Source: CAZHNW01 sp942491575
GTDB lineage: Bacteria; Spirochaetota; UBA4802; UBA5550
Assembly: GCA_942491575.1 (NCBI GenBank)
Contig: CALOBT010000031.1
Location: 1,240,001 to 1,304,000, forward strand
DNA length: 64,000 bases
Direction: 5' to 3'
This document shows, one piece after another, positions 45,460-54,093 of the stretch. The translations under genes and the position numbers were made by a program. The notes beneath the pieces were generated by a model, which saw only the letters and a program-made list of their open reading frames with translations, did not search any database and was not told the origin of the DNA. How positions within the stretch are numbered: the first letter of the stretch is position 1; every line of letters starts with the position of its first letter.

Positions 45460-45917
45460 GAATAGTGAAAATGAATAAATTTATTGTACTGATTTTTCTG
45501 GCTCTGAGCGTTTCCTGTGCCGGCTTCACTATGATTAAACCGGCTGATTTTTCCCGGTATGAACCGGAAAATGACTGGTACCGCGCCATCGCCTCAGATG
45601 GGGTGCGTATCAAGGGAAGACTTTTGGAAAATAAAAAAAAGGGAAGCGCAGCCATGTGGCGCACCGCAGCGGAAGAGCATCTCAAGAGGAAAGGCTACAG
45701 TGTTGTCAGCAGAAGTGAAATAACCACTGATGCGGGAATAAAAGCAAGTCATGCGGAGTACCGGTACCGTTATTTCGGAAGAGAGTTTATCTACACCCTG
45801 ACTATACTCGTGAAGGGGAAAAATATCGGCGTTGTCGAGACAACCGGAGAGGTAAAATATTACGAAGCCCGACGTGAGGCATTAATGGCTTCTATTAAAA
45901 GTTATGTCTTTAAGTAA
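45456..45917 (+). CDS. Small putative lipoprotein
   Basis: A 153-residue protein starting at ATG 45456, which overlaps the previous stop; ATG 45471 is an alternative. MNKFIVLIFLALSVSC is a lipoprotein signal with SVSC as lipobox. The mature part has alternating strands (YRYRYFGREFIYTLTILVKGK) and no family I recognise. Third gene of the DUF4349 operon, so it probably acts with that envelope pair. The GGCTCTGAGC string at 45500 lies in the signal-peptide codons. Confidence 0.7.
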   Translation: MRIVKMNKFIVLIFLALSVSCAGFTMIKPADFSRYEPENDWYRAIASDGVRIKGRLLENKKKGSAAMWRTAAEEHLKRKGYSVVSRSEITTDAGIKASHAEYRYRYFGREFIYTLTILVKGKNIGVVETTGEVKYYEARREALMASIKSYVFK

Positions 45918-45945
45918 TAAAATAATAAAAAGTATTTCTCGCGGT

Positions 45946-45985
45946 AATAAAAAAACCCGAGGCCATGGCCGCGGGTTTTTTTATT
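45946..45985. terminator. Bidirectional terminator
   Basis: AATAAAAAAACCCG and its complement CGGGTTTTTTTATT enclose GGCCATGGCC, giving a GC stem with A-run and T-run on both sides. It ends the DUF4349 operon and the outer-membrane protein gene from the other strand. Confidence 0.9.
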
Positions 45986-46002
45986 TTGACTGTATGTAGA
46001 AT

Positions 46003-46791
46003 TTAGAAAGAAAGGCCGAAGGCGGTACCGAGGGCCCAGCTTCTGTTGCTGTCGAGTGCATCCGTCATGATAACGTCAACGTTAAACTTGTAACGGCTTG
46101 TCTTCAGGATGGCAAAACGAAAACCGGTGTTGAAACATGCACGACTGCGAGAGTTGGCCCCTACTGCCTGAACGCTGTATGAATAGTTGGCAAAGTCGGA
46201 TACCCAGTGTACATAACCTTTAAGATACTGGGGTAGAAAATCGAGATCGAATCCCATTGAAAAATCTATGTCTTCCTTGCTGGTATAATCCCCGAAACTT
46301 TTTCCAAGAACCATGGTGGTCATTGCCGGCATGCCGAAAAATTTCCCGCTGTAGGTAACTGCGAGATAAATCTGGCCTGCATTCCCGTCATTGTCATTGC
46401 CCATATCGAGCATTTGAAAATTTCCACCTATGGCGAGTGCAGAGGCTCCGGCATTGTAGAAATTGAATTTGGCATGGATGATCATGTCGTCATCATCAGT
46501 GTACCTGTCCTGGATATCATAGGCAATTCCGAGTTCAACGCGGCCATAGATCTGAAAGGTCGCCTTTGGAATGTGTGCGCCTTCGCCATCACCGATATAA
46601 TGGTATCCAATATCGAGTGCGAGGCTGTTGCCTTCCCAGCCGGTTTTGGCTGAAGGGGTTGAGATGTAACCGGTAGTGCCGCCGAAACTCGGGCTCATGA
46701 AGGCGCGAGCTGAAACCGGCTGTGATGAGAAAATCATCAGGGCAGCAGAGAGGGCCATTACCGATGAAAGAAGAATGGCTGATTTTTTCAT
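46003..46791 (-). CDS. Probable outer-membrane beta-barrel protein
   Basis: A 262-residue protein with a Sec signal ending in an A-x-A site (SSQPVSARA). The mature part is built of alternating amphipathic strands with frequent glycine and aromatic residues (SLALDIGYHYIGD, VELGIAYDIQDRY, LKGYVHWVSDFANYSYSVQA) and ends in Phe (GTAFGLSF), the signature recognised by the barrel assembly machine. No family name. TACAAGGAG lies before the ATG. Upstream there is a GAGGTAGCCATAA box shared with the next gene, and two inverted repeats (46839-46873 and 46895-46936). Confidence 0.72.
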   Translation of the reverse strand: MKKSAILLSSVMALSAALMIFSSQPVSARAFMSPSFGGTTGYISTPSAKTGWEGNSLALDIGYHYIGDGEGAHIPKATFQIYGRVELGIAYDIQDRYTDDDDMIIHAKFNFYNAGASALAIGGNFQMLDMGNDNDGNAGQIYLAVTYSGKFFGMPAMTTMVLGKSFGDYTSKEDIDFSMGFDLDFLPQYLKGYVHWVSDFANYSYSVQAVGANSRSRACFNTGFRFAILKTSRYKFNVDVIMTDALDSNRSWALGTAFGLSF

Positions 46792-46982
46792 AATTACTCC
46801 TTGTAAATTTATATGTTCTTATGGCTACCTCTAAAAAACAGGAGTTTCATAAATACTAATTTGAAAACTCCTGATTTCAACAGGTTTTGTAACCACAAGG
46901 GAACGTCCAAACGTAAATTTATCGAGGTTCCCTTGTAAGTTTGAGAACTATAACAGTGTGAAAAATAAATGCAATAAAAAAA

Positions 46983-47567
46983 TTATTTACTGGTCTTAAA
47001 AATTACTGCCTCAAGGGCTTCTTTTTCTGTTAAAAAAAACCGGACCGCCGTATCGGAGAAAACAGTAAGAGTAAAGTCAAACTTTCCCGGCAGGAAGGTT
47101 GTTATGCGAAGGCGGTATGGCGACGAAGGATTCAGGCGCTGCAGGGGGTTGCTTTTCGATGAACATACATTGATTCTTCTTTGGCGTCCCCAGCGGTCAG
47201 AAAAGTTTCTCCCCAGTTCCGTGTACACACCCGCAGTTTTTTTTTCGAAACGAGAAGTGTCAATGTACCTCTCAAGAATAAAGAATGTTTTGGCAATTTT
47301 TTTTGTCTCCGCAAACTGGTACGGCAGGTACTCCGCGGAAGTCTGCAGGGAAATGCAGGGGACTTTTTTTTTCAGGGTGAAAAAAACCTCCCAGGTGGGG
47401 TAGCGGTCTATGGGCAGCTTTGCCGCAGATAGTTTTTTCGATGATGCGGTAAAGGTACGTGCATTGGTTGAATCCTTTCGGGAGGATCCGGCACAGCCCG
47501 CTATGATCAGCAGCAGAAATAAAATCAGTACTGAATGTTTAATGTTCGGTGTCTGTTTGCAGAACAT
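46983..47567 (-). CDS. Putative lipoprotein, unknown function
   Basis: A 194-residue protein: HSVLILFLLLIIAGCAGSS gives a lipobox IAGC with Cys 25. The mature part has no domain I recognise; it has strand-like stretches such as YPTWEVFFTLKKKVPCISLQ and KFDFTLTVFSDTAVRFFLT. The GAGGTAGCCATAA box stands about five bases before the ATG, and the GAGG in it may be the ribosome site at unusually long spacing. Transcribed in the same direction as the outer-membrane protein gene at 46003 but separated by about 190 bases. Confidence 0.62.
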   Translation of the reverse strand: MFCKQTPNIKHSVLILFLLLIIAGCAGSSRKDSTNARTFTASSKKLSAAKLPIDRYPTWEVFFTLKKKVPCISLQTSAEYLPYQFAETKKIAKTFFILERYIDTSRFEKKTAGVYTELGRNFSDRWGRQRRINVCSSKSNPLQRLNPSSPYRLRITTFLPGKFDFTLTVFSDTAVRFFLTEKEALEAVIFKTSK

Positions 47568-48107
47568 TTTTTATGGCTACCTCGAAAATTAAGAACTTCC
47601 GTTAGTGTGAAGATAAAGATTCCCGGTCTTTAACGGGAATTGCATTCACATGGAAGAATCCGAATTTGTATTCATCAATTATGTTTAATGTAATGAGAAA
47701 TGATTTATTCAGGCAACTCTTTTTCTGAAAGATTTTTGAAGGGGGAAGTTTATTTTTTTTAAGCAGATAAGGTATTGCAGGGGAATAAACTTCCTGCATA
47801 ATAAATATTATGTCTCATGACGCAGTAATAATTTTTTTAATTTCAAAAATACCTGTTTTATGTCACATAAGAAGCGAAAGTTTCATTCTTTATTAAATTT
47901 TTTTAATTGTGTCTAAAATATTCTTGCCTAATGACGATCATAATCCTTTAGTAACAGTTTGTTACGGTTTTCCGTACCTGAAAAAGATGCACCTGCATCT
48001 TTGATAAGAAAAATCGAAAGCCGGACCTGCAGCGGAAATCTTTGCGGGGCCTGAAAAATCCGATAATATCAAAGCGTTTAAAGAGCACTGGAGAGTAGCG
48101 TTATAAT
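47568..48107. other. Gene-free intergenic stretch before smc
   Basis: About 540 AT-rich bases with no convincing gene. It holds a 7-bp stem ATTCCCG/CGGGAAT (47619-47640) and an inverted repeat GGAAGTTTATT/AATAAACTTCC (47744-47754 and 47784-47794). A 65-codon minus frame at 47602-47799 lacks any supporting signal. The smc promoter should lie in the right part but I cannot name it. Confidence 0.6.
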
Positions 48108-50864
48108 ATGTTTCTGAGATCAATGGAACTTTTTGGCTTTAAGTCTTTTGCGGACCGAACCATGGTCGAATTCGAACCCGGAATTACCGTTATCGTTGGC
48201 CCAAACGGTTGCGGAAAATCTAATGTTGTAGACGCCATTAAATGGGTCCTGGGAGAGAAGCAGGCAAAGAATATCCGCGGGCAGAAAATGGAAGATGTTA
48301 TTTTCTCAGGAACGGAACAGAGAAAGCCGGTATCTCTTTCAGAGGTGCAGATAACAATTGATAATACGGAACGTATTCTTGATATAGATGCGGAGGCCGT
48401 TACGGTGGGGCGTCGTATCTTCCGGGACGGTGAGTCCGAATATCTTTTGAACAAGTCCCCGGTGCGTCTCAAGGATATAGATAAGCTTTTCATGGATACC
48501 GGTATTGGTAAATCCGCCTATTCTGTCATGGAGCAGGGTAAGATGGACCTGATACTTTCCACCCGTGCAGAGGACCGCCGGTATATTTTTGAAGAGGCGG
48601 CGGGAATCTCCCGATACAAACTGCAGAAAAAAGAATCCATCCGTAAACTCGAAGAGACAGGTGAAAACCTTAAGCGTATCAACGATGTCATAAAAGAGAT
48701 CGAACGTGAAAAGGACATGAAGGCAAAGCAGGCGGATAAGACCCAGGAATATTTTACTCTCCGCGGCCGCTTTCAGGAACTGGACACTAAAATAAATATT
48801 TTAAAATTTCGAGACCTTTCCAGGCGTCTTGAAAAAGTACAGGATGAGATTAATCGCCTTAAGGAAGAACGAGAGGCAATCTCTGCCCGGGTCGCGTCGA
48901 TTTCCTCCGAAAATGAAAAAGATGAAAAAAGAAAAAATGACATTCAGCACCAGCTCTGGGAACTTGACAAGCGTCTGGATGCCTACAAGATTCGTCTTGA
49001 GGATATAGATAAAAAAACAGATAAGAACCGTCTGAATATCGGTGAACAACAGGAACTCAAAAGAAATATCGATAAAAAGATAACCGAACGTACTGATAGC
49101 CTGAAACGTCTTGAAGACGAAAAGAAAAAAACCGAGCAATCGGAAATTGATATCCGCAAAAAAATCGAAGATGACAAGGAGCGTCTCGCCCGTTATTTTG
49201 AAACCAGGAAGAAAAAGATTGAATCAATTCACCTGAGCCGGGATACCATTGAAAAAAATAAAAACCTGATCCGGGAAAAAGAGGCTTCGCTGAAAAGTCT
49301 CCGCGAAGAGCTTGAAGTGGTTATACGTCAGCTAATTGATGCCATAGACAAAAGAAAGGCTGAACTTCAGGAATCTGAAGACGAGCGGCAGCAGGTGAGG
49401 GATGAAATTCACTCTGTCCTCGACTCAATGGACAATGCGGCACTAAAGGCGAGACAGTCTCTCGAATCCGGAATGGTGGATGAAGCTCTTCAGCTTCTGA
49501 AGGATATGGATATTTCCCTCCTGAGAGAACGTATAAATAAATTTGAAAGTTATGAAGACGGGTTCCGTTCCATTCTTTTTGATAAAACCGGTATCCATGC
49601 GAAGAAAGAAGATCTCGATTCAAAAATCCGGAGTGGAGTTGAAGCGATTGAAAATCTGCGCAGTGAAAATACTTCCCTTGATGAACGTATCCAAAAGGAA
49701 CAGGCAGAACTTGAAGATGTAAACGGCATGATCACCCGGATTGAAAAAGACCTGTCCAAGTATGAGAATGATATCGCCTGGATTGAAAAGCACCTGCAGA
49801 CACTGACCTACCAGATAAAAGATGTCAACATGCAGATTGATAACCACCGGGAAGATATGCGCCGGGCTGATAAGACTATCGAATCCCTCGAAAAAGAGAT
49901 AAAAGAGTGGGAAAGTCGTCTCATCGAATTTAATGAAAAGAGCAAGGCCCTTGTAAAAAATATTGCCGAGATGACCAGCAAGCGGAAGGAAATCGAAGAA
50001 AAAATTCTCGATCGAAAAAATATTTCCCGCAAGGACGAAGAGGAGCTGAACCGGGTCACCGAACGGATCGGTACCCAGGAAAAGTCCACCGTTGAGGTGA
50101 TGTTTAAAAAGTCCAGTGTCGAGGATTATCTCTGGGTTGAGTACGAAAAGAAAATTGAAGACCTTAAAAAAATATCTGTTGATACGACACAGTACGGCGA
50201 CCTTCAGAATGAACTTACCGAAGTAAAAAAGAAAATTCAGGCCCTGGGGCCTATTAACAACCTTGCCATCGAAGAATTCAAAGACCTTAAAAAACGTTTT
50301 GAATACTATATAAATCAGCGCCAGGATATTGAAGATGCCCGTGGTGATATTCTCTCGGTAATCGATGATATCAACCAGACCTCCGTTGAAATGTTTCTTG
50401 AAACATTCAAAGAGATTCAGAAGAATTTTTCTCAGGTCTTTAAGCAGCTCTTTGAAGGGGGAGACGGTCAGCTTGTCATGAATGAGCCTGAAAATATTCT
50501 TGAAAGCGGAATCGATATTATCGTACGTCCTCCCGGGAAAAAGACCAAGAACATTAATCTCCTTTCCGGGGGAGAGCGGGCCCTGACTGCAATTGCCCTT
50601 CTTTTCGCAACATACATGGTAAAACCATCTCCCTTCTGTTTCCTTGATGAGATCGATGCCCCCCTCGATGAGGAGAACATCGGACGCTTTGTCAGGATGC
50701 TCCGTGAGTTTGCCCGCAGTACTCAATTTATTATTGTTTCCCACAATAAAAAGACCATGAGTATCGGTGAATCCATCTACGGGGTTACCATGGAAGAACC
50801 GGGAGTTTCAAAGGTTGTCTCTCTCCAGATGGGAAAACTCGCTTCTAGTGAAAAAAATAATTAA
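48108..50864 (+). CDS. smc: Chromosome segregation SMC protein, short form
   Basis: A 918-residue SMC ATPase, compared with about 1150-1200 in most bacteria. MFLRSMELFGFKSFADRTMVEF opens the head, Walker A is VGPNGCGKSNVVDAI (about 29-43), KSAYSVMEQGKMDLIL the Q-loop region, LSGGERALTAIALL the signature and PFCFLDEIDAPLDEENI Walker B. Coiled coils run from about 165 to 750. In the middle (about 430-520) the usual hinge with its glycine-rich dimer motifs is absent; instead there is a short helical piece around SMDNAALKARQSLESGMVDE. Spirochaete SMCs tend to be short. Its partners ScpA/ScpB are not in the window. Confidence 0.93.
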   Translation: MFLRSMELFGFKSFADRTMVEFEPGITVIVGPNGCGKSNVVDAIKWVLGEKQAKNIRGQKMEDVIFSGTEQRKPVSLSEVQITIDNTERILDIDAEAVTVGRRIFRDGESEYLLNKSPVRLKDIDKLFMDTGIGKSAYSVMEQGKMDLILSTRAEDRRYIFEEAAGISRYKLQKKESIRKLEETGENLKRINDVIKEIEREKDMKAKQADKTQEYFTLRGRFQELDTKINILKFRDLSRRLEKVQDEINRLKEEREAISARVASISSENEKDEKRKNDIQHQLWELDKRLDAYKIRLEDIDKKTDKNRLNIGEQQELKRNIDKKITERTDSLKRLEDEKKKTEQSEIDIRKKIEDDKERLARYFETRKKKIESIHLSRDTIEKNKNLIREKEASLKSLREELEVVIRQLIDAIDKRKAELQESEDERQQVRDEIHSVLDSMDNAALKARQSLESGMVDEALQLLKDMDISLLRERINKFESYEDGFRSILFDKTGIHAKKEDLDSKIRSGVEAIENLRSENTSLDERIQKEQAELEDVNGMITRIEKDLSKYENDIAWIEKHLQTLTYQIKDVNMQIDNHREDMRRADKTIESLEKEIKEWESRLIEFNEKSKALVKNIAEMTSKRKEIEEKILDRKNISRKDEEELNRVTERIGTQEKSTVEVMFKKSSVEDYLWVEYEKKIEDLKKISVDTTQYGDLQNELTEVKKKIQALGPINNLAIEEFKDLKKRFEYYINQRQDIEDARGDILSVIDDINQTSVEMFLETFKEIQKNFSQVFKQLFEGGDGQLVMNEPENILESGIDIIVRPPGKKTKNINLLSGGERALTAIALLFATYMVKPSPFCFLDEIDAPLDEENIGRFVRMLREFARSTQFIIVSHNKKTMSIGESIYGVTMEEPGVSKVVSLQMGKLASSEKNN

Positions 50865-50865
50865 G

Positions 50866-50913
50866 CGAAAATACAGAAATGGACATTGCCCAATGTCTCC
50901 TTCTGTGATTTCG
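50866..50913. terminator. Hairpin after smc, GACATT family
   Basis: Nested pairs CGAAA/TTTCG (50866-50870, 50909-50913), CAGAA/TTCTG (50874, 50901) and GACATT/AATGTC (50882, 50892) around loop GCCC. The layout copies the hairpin at 36483, including its outer GCGAAA. Confidence 0.65.
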
Positions 50914-50981
50914 TTCCCACATGAATATCTCCTCAGGAAAAATGATTGCTGGAAAGGCATGATTTTTGTATATTATCACCG

Positions 50982-52280
50982 ATGAAACTTATAACTCATA
51001 GATATATAATTTTCCGTTTACTTCTTCTGGTTGTTTTTCTTGCTGTCGGAGCATGTAATAATGATGGCAGAGATGATCCGGGGCCTACGACCGATGTTCT
51101 TCCGGAAGCATATCATGATCTGGACGAAATTGATACGGCGATTGATTCCCTCGTATCAGCCTATCCCTCTATAGTGGCAAAAGGAAGTATAGGCACCTCC
51201 GGTGAGGGAAGGGATATTCCTGTAATCATTATCTCTGATAATCCCGCCAACCGGGAGGAGTCGGAACCCCGTGTTAAATTTGTCGGGGGAGTACACGGGA
51301 ATGAAATTATTTCCATTGAGCTGATGGTACGTTTTGCCCGGTATCTTGCGGAGAATTATTCCGGTGCAACTAAAGATCTTATCGACAGCCGCTATATTGT
51401 CATTGTCCCTGTTCTTAATCCCGATGGCTATAATAAAGGCATCAGATACAATGCATCGGGAGTCGATCTTAACCGAAACTGCAGTGTAATATACGAAGGG
51501 ACTGATAAATTTCTTCCGTCCTCCATTCACGGTGATTTCCCCTTCAGTGAACCTGAATCTCAGGCTCTGAGGGACTACACCCTTGAGGCCGATAATGGGA
51601 ATACCGCCCCCTTCCATCTCTCCGCAACCTTTCACAGCGGTGCCGTAATCGTGAATATGCCCTTTGATTTTGCCGAAGATGAGATCACCGCTCCGGCAGA
51701 ATATGAAACCGTAAAGGAATTTGCCTGGGTATACAGTACAGCCGGTAATTATGCCTTTCGGGATCAGCCGAACCTTTTATCTATCAGTGATGTCATCGAC
51801 GGTATTGTCAACGGCGGTGACTGGTATATCGTCAACGGCTCCATCCAGGACTGGAACTATCTCTCCGCGGGTTGCCTTGATCTTACCATAGAATTGAATG
51901 CCAACAAGGCTGGCCCCGACACGGAAGATGGAATTGATGATATCTTCAGCTACAACGAAGCTGGGCTCCTCGATTATATAGATGCCGCGGGGAGGGGAGT
52001 CAGCGGTACCGTAACGGATGGGACTGATCCCCTTGAGGGAGTGTCGGTTTATATTAAAGATACAGATTTCGGTACTGACGGCGATCAGCCCGGGGATTTG
52101 GTTACTAAAACCGACAGTAATGGCTGGTTTCACAAGATTCATTTTCCCACTGTTTATCCAGATTCAATAATTCTTGTTTTTGAAAAGGATGGATATGCTA
52201 CGGAATATTCAACTGCTATTGAATTAACGGATGCTGAATATTCTAAAGCGATAGCTGATATTGTGATGACTGAAGAATAA
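50982..52280 (+). CDS. M14-family zinc carboxypeptidase lipoprotein with C-terminal CarboxypepD_reg domain
   Basis: A 432-residue protein from ATG 50982. Residues 1-25 are a lipoprotein signal (VFLAVGAC, Cys 25). The peptidase domain has GGVHGNEIISIE (zinc ligands His 105 and Glu 108), NPDGYNKGIRYNASGVDLNRN (substrate Arg), ATFHSGAV (third ligand His 218) and CLDLTIELN (catalytic Glu 304). Residues about 338-432 form the transthyretin-like regulatory domain (GVSGTVTDGTDPLEGVSVYI). It trims C-terminal residues or amidated peptides at the cell surface or periplasm. Closest in layout to carboxypeptidase D/M type enzymes. Single gene after smc. Confidence 0.9.
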   Translation: MKLITHRYIIFRLLLLVVFLAVGACNNDGRDDPGPTTDVLPEAYHDLDEIDTAIDSLVSAYPSIVAKGSIGTSGEGRDIPVIIISDNPANREESEPRVKFVGGVHGNEIISIELMVRFARYLAENYSGATKDLIDSRYIVIVPVLNPDGYNKGIRYNASGVDLNRNCSVIYEGTDKFLPSSIHGDFPFSEPESQALRDYTLEADNGNTAPFHLSATFHSGAVIVNMPFDFAEDEITAPAEYETVKEFAWVYSTAGNYAFRDQPNLLSISDVIDGIVNGGDWYIVNGSIQDWNYLSAGCLDLTIELNANKAGPDTEDGIDDIFSYNEAGLLDYIDAAGRGVSGTVTDGTDPLEGVSVYIKDTDFGTDGDQPGDLVTKTDSNGWFHKIHFPTVYPDSIILVFEKDGYATEYSTAIELTDAEYSKAIADIVMTEE

Positions 52281-52456
52281 ACTTCCCCCCAGCCCTGCCC
52301 CCTGTATTATGTTTATGAATTTCAAGGCGCCAACCTGCTTCGACATGGCTCAGAGCAATGCCGGAGAGGGCTTGATTCCTGCAGAATGCTGAATTATCCC
52401 AAAAATCATTAATTAATATAAATATTCAAAATTGCATGAATAATTATGTTTTATTG

Positions 52457-52485
52457 TTGACGTAAACTCCCCCCGGTATTATATT
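52457..52485 (+). promoter_or_regulatory. Strong promoter before the 52550 gene
   Basis: TTGACG (52457-52462), 17 bases, TATATT (52480-52485); then AAAGGAGGG just before the ATG at 52550. Both boxes are near consensus. A GGCTCAGAGC copy lies upstream at 52347. Confidence 0.7.
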
Positions 52486-52549
52486 TGTTCATGTAGAATG
52501 ATACAGGTGGAAACCTGTTCCCGCGTTGCTAAACACAAAGGAGGGTGTC

Positions 52550-53116
52550 ATGAAAGTTTCTATAGACGGCATTCTGGGCAGTGCACGGAGGATCAACAAC
52601 CAGAGGCAGACCGAAGAAGATAACCTCGGAAAAGGCAAAAAAAGCATAAAGTCGGATTCTGTTGCAATTGGAAGCAGAGTAAATTCGCGCCTTGACGCCA
52701 TCGAGGCTGAACTCCGTACTATACAATCATCTCTTACTAAAAATCAGATTATCCGCGCAGGGGTGGAAAACCTCCGGGAGGATATTGATAACGGCGGTCA
52801 AAATCAGCAGGCTATTCTTGCTGAAACAACATTCGAGGGAGACCGTGTACTCAATGAATTCGTCGGTCCTGAGATTACGCCTGCGCTTCTTGAAGAGAAG
52901 TCGAGCGACATTAACGGCTTCATTGCCGATGATGCAGACCAGCTGGTACGACTACAGGTAGAAGTGGAAAATATGATGGCTTCTACACTTGTCGGAGCAG
53001 ACAAGGCTGAAAATGTCATGGCCAATCTTGAGACTGCAGTCGGGAATATTGATTCGGCAGCCCTTGAGAATATTTCGAGCCTGCGTCCCGATGCTGTTGC
53101 ACGGCTGATTAAGTAG
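52550..53116 (+). CDS. Conserved-looking helical protein of unknown function
   Basis: A 188-residue soluble protein with no signal peptide. MKVSIDGILGSARRINNQRQ opens it; long amphipathic helices follow (SRVNSRLDAIEAELRTIQSS, ENLREDIDNGGQNQQAILAE, DQLVRLQVEVENMMAST). I do not recognise the family. A good promoter, a strong ribosome site (AAAGGAGGG) and a 21-bp terminator bracket it exactly, so it is a well-expressed single gene. The helix-rich ends resemble surface-filament or adaptor proteins only in general shape; no claim is made. Confidence 0.72.
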   Translation: MKVSIDGILGSARRINNQRQTEEDNLGKGKKSIKSDSVAIGSRVNSRLDAIEAELRTIQSSLTKNQIIRAGVENLREDIDNGGQNQQAILAETTFEGDRVLNEFVGPEITPALLEEKSSDINGFIADDADQLVRLQVEVENMMASTLVGADKAENVMANLETAVGNIDSAALENISSLRPDAVARLIK

Positions 53117-53129
53117 AAAAATTATTTTT

Positions 53130-53175
53130 CAATACAACAAAGCCCCGGCCTGATGGCCGGGGCTTTGTTGTATTG
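53130..53175. terminator. Strong bidirectional terminator
   Basis: A perfect 21-bp stem (left arm ends AAAGCCCCGGCC, right arm begins GGCCGGGGCTTT) around TGAT, with A and T runs. It separates the 52550 gene from the convergent gene ending at 53191. Confidence 0.92.
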
Positions 53176-53190
53176 AAAGGAATACAATAT

Positions 53191-53982
53191 TTATTTTTTA
53201 ATAACCCGTTTTTCAACTTTTAGATTTTTACCATACCGGTGAACAGAATCTGTAGTGAAGTTATCATGAAAAATTCTTTCTTTTTTATGATATAGTGACA
53301 CATTCGCCAGGGCCAGTACGGCGTTTCTATTGCAGAAGGCAATTTTGCCGCTCACTACCGGTTCTGGGGCTATAAAAGCTGCAATTTTTATATTATTCAA
53401 GAAGACCTTAATTTTGTTTGCTTTAAAGGTAAGTCTGAAATTGTATTTTGTGTTGTAAGCAAGCCGACATTCTGCTGAATCATACTCAGTAATGGAAAAG
53501 TTCCATTTTACATGTCGTGGAAGTGTTGAGTCTTTTGTCTTTGAACCAATTAATGAAATTTTTGTTATACCTTTTTGAGTGCCGGTTAGCTCTATTGCAT
53601 AGAAATTCCTGTAATCTTTTGCGGCAAATACAATCATTTCGCTGACAGGATTTTTTTTAGCCTTCAGCAGGGCATAGTCAAAGGATAAGTCTGTATATTT
53701 CTCAAACATCTTTTTTGTAATTATAGTATTATAGTTTATTAAATGGCTGTAACCGCGATTTCTGGTGTATCCCCGAACTTCCACCAGGATTCCTTTTTTT
53801 TTGTTAAGATTCCATCTACCTGCAATTTTCGTCCATAGCGGATTGGTAGTTTTTTCAACTGCAGATTTAGTGATACTGGGAGTCTTTCCCAGTGAAAAAC
53901 TTACTTCAGAACCGGAAAAAACTATAAGAGTTGAAAATATTAATGTAGATAAAAATGTTTTATTGAATATTGGTATATTCAT
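53191..53982 (-). CDS. Exported protein with concanavalin-like fold (prediction)
   Basis: A 263-residue protein with a Sec signal (NKTFLSTLIFSTLIVFSGSEVS). The mature part reads like the jelly-roll of DUF1080/LamG-type proteins: NPLWTKIAGRWNLNKKKGIL at the start, DLSFDYALLKAKKN, NFYAIELTGTQKGITKISLI, YNFRLTFKANKIKVFLNNIK, GKIAFCNRNAVLALANVSLY. Such folds bind sugars or surface ligands. No catalytic residues can be named. A 10-bp inverted repeat AAAGGGTAGT (54016) / ACTACCCTTT (54068) stands upstream. Confidence 0.6.
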   Translation of the reverse strand: MNIPIFNKTFLSTLIFSTLIVFSGSEVSFSLGKTPSITKSAVEKTTNPLWTKIAGRWNLNKKKGILVEVRGYTRNRGYSHLINYNTIITKKMFEKYTDLSFDYALLKAKKNPVSEMIVFAAKDYRNFYAIELTGTQKGITKISLIGSKTKDSTLPRHVKWNFSITEYDSAECRLAYNTKYNFRLTFKANKIKVFLNNIKIAAFIAPEPVVSGKIAFCNRNAVLALANVSLYHKKERIFHDNFTTDSVHRYGKNLKVEKRVIKK

Positions 53983-54093
53983 CAGCCCTCCCGTGAGGCC
54001 ATAGCTTTAACTAAAAAAGGGTAGTATCATATAATCACTGGATACAAAAAGTCCCTGATTAGGATGAACTACCCTTTACGGAGTCAGATATTT

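Noticed and set aside
47602..47799. A 65-codon minus-strand frame before smc
   Set aside because: No ribosome site, no hydrophobic or domain pattern, and it contains the inverted repeat; probably chance.
49620..50744. A 374-codon open frame antisense to smc
   Set aside because: It mirrors the regular coiled-coil codon pattern of smc on the other strand, and has no ribosome site or family resemblance.
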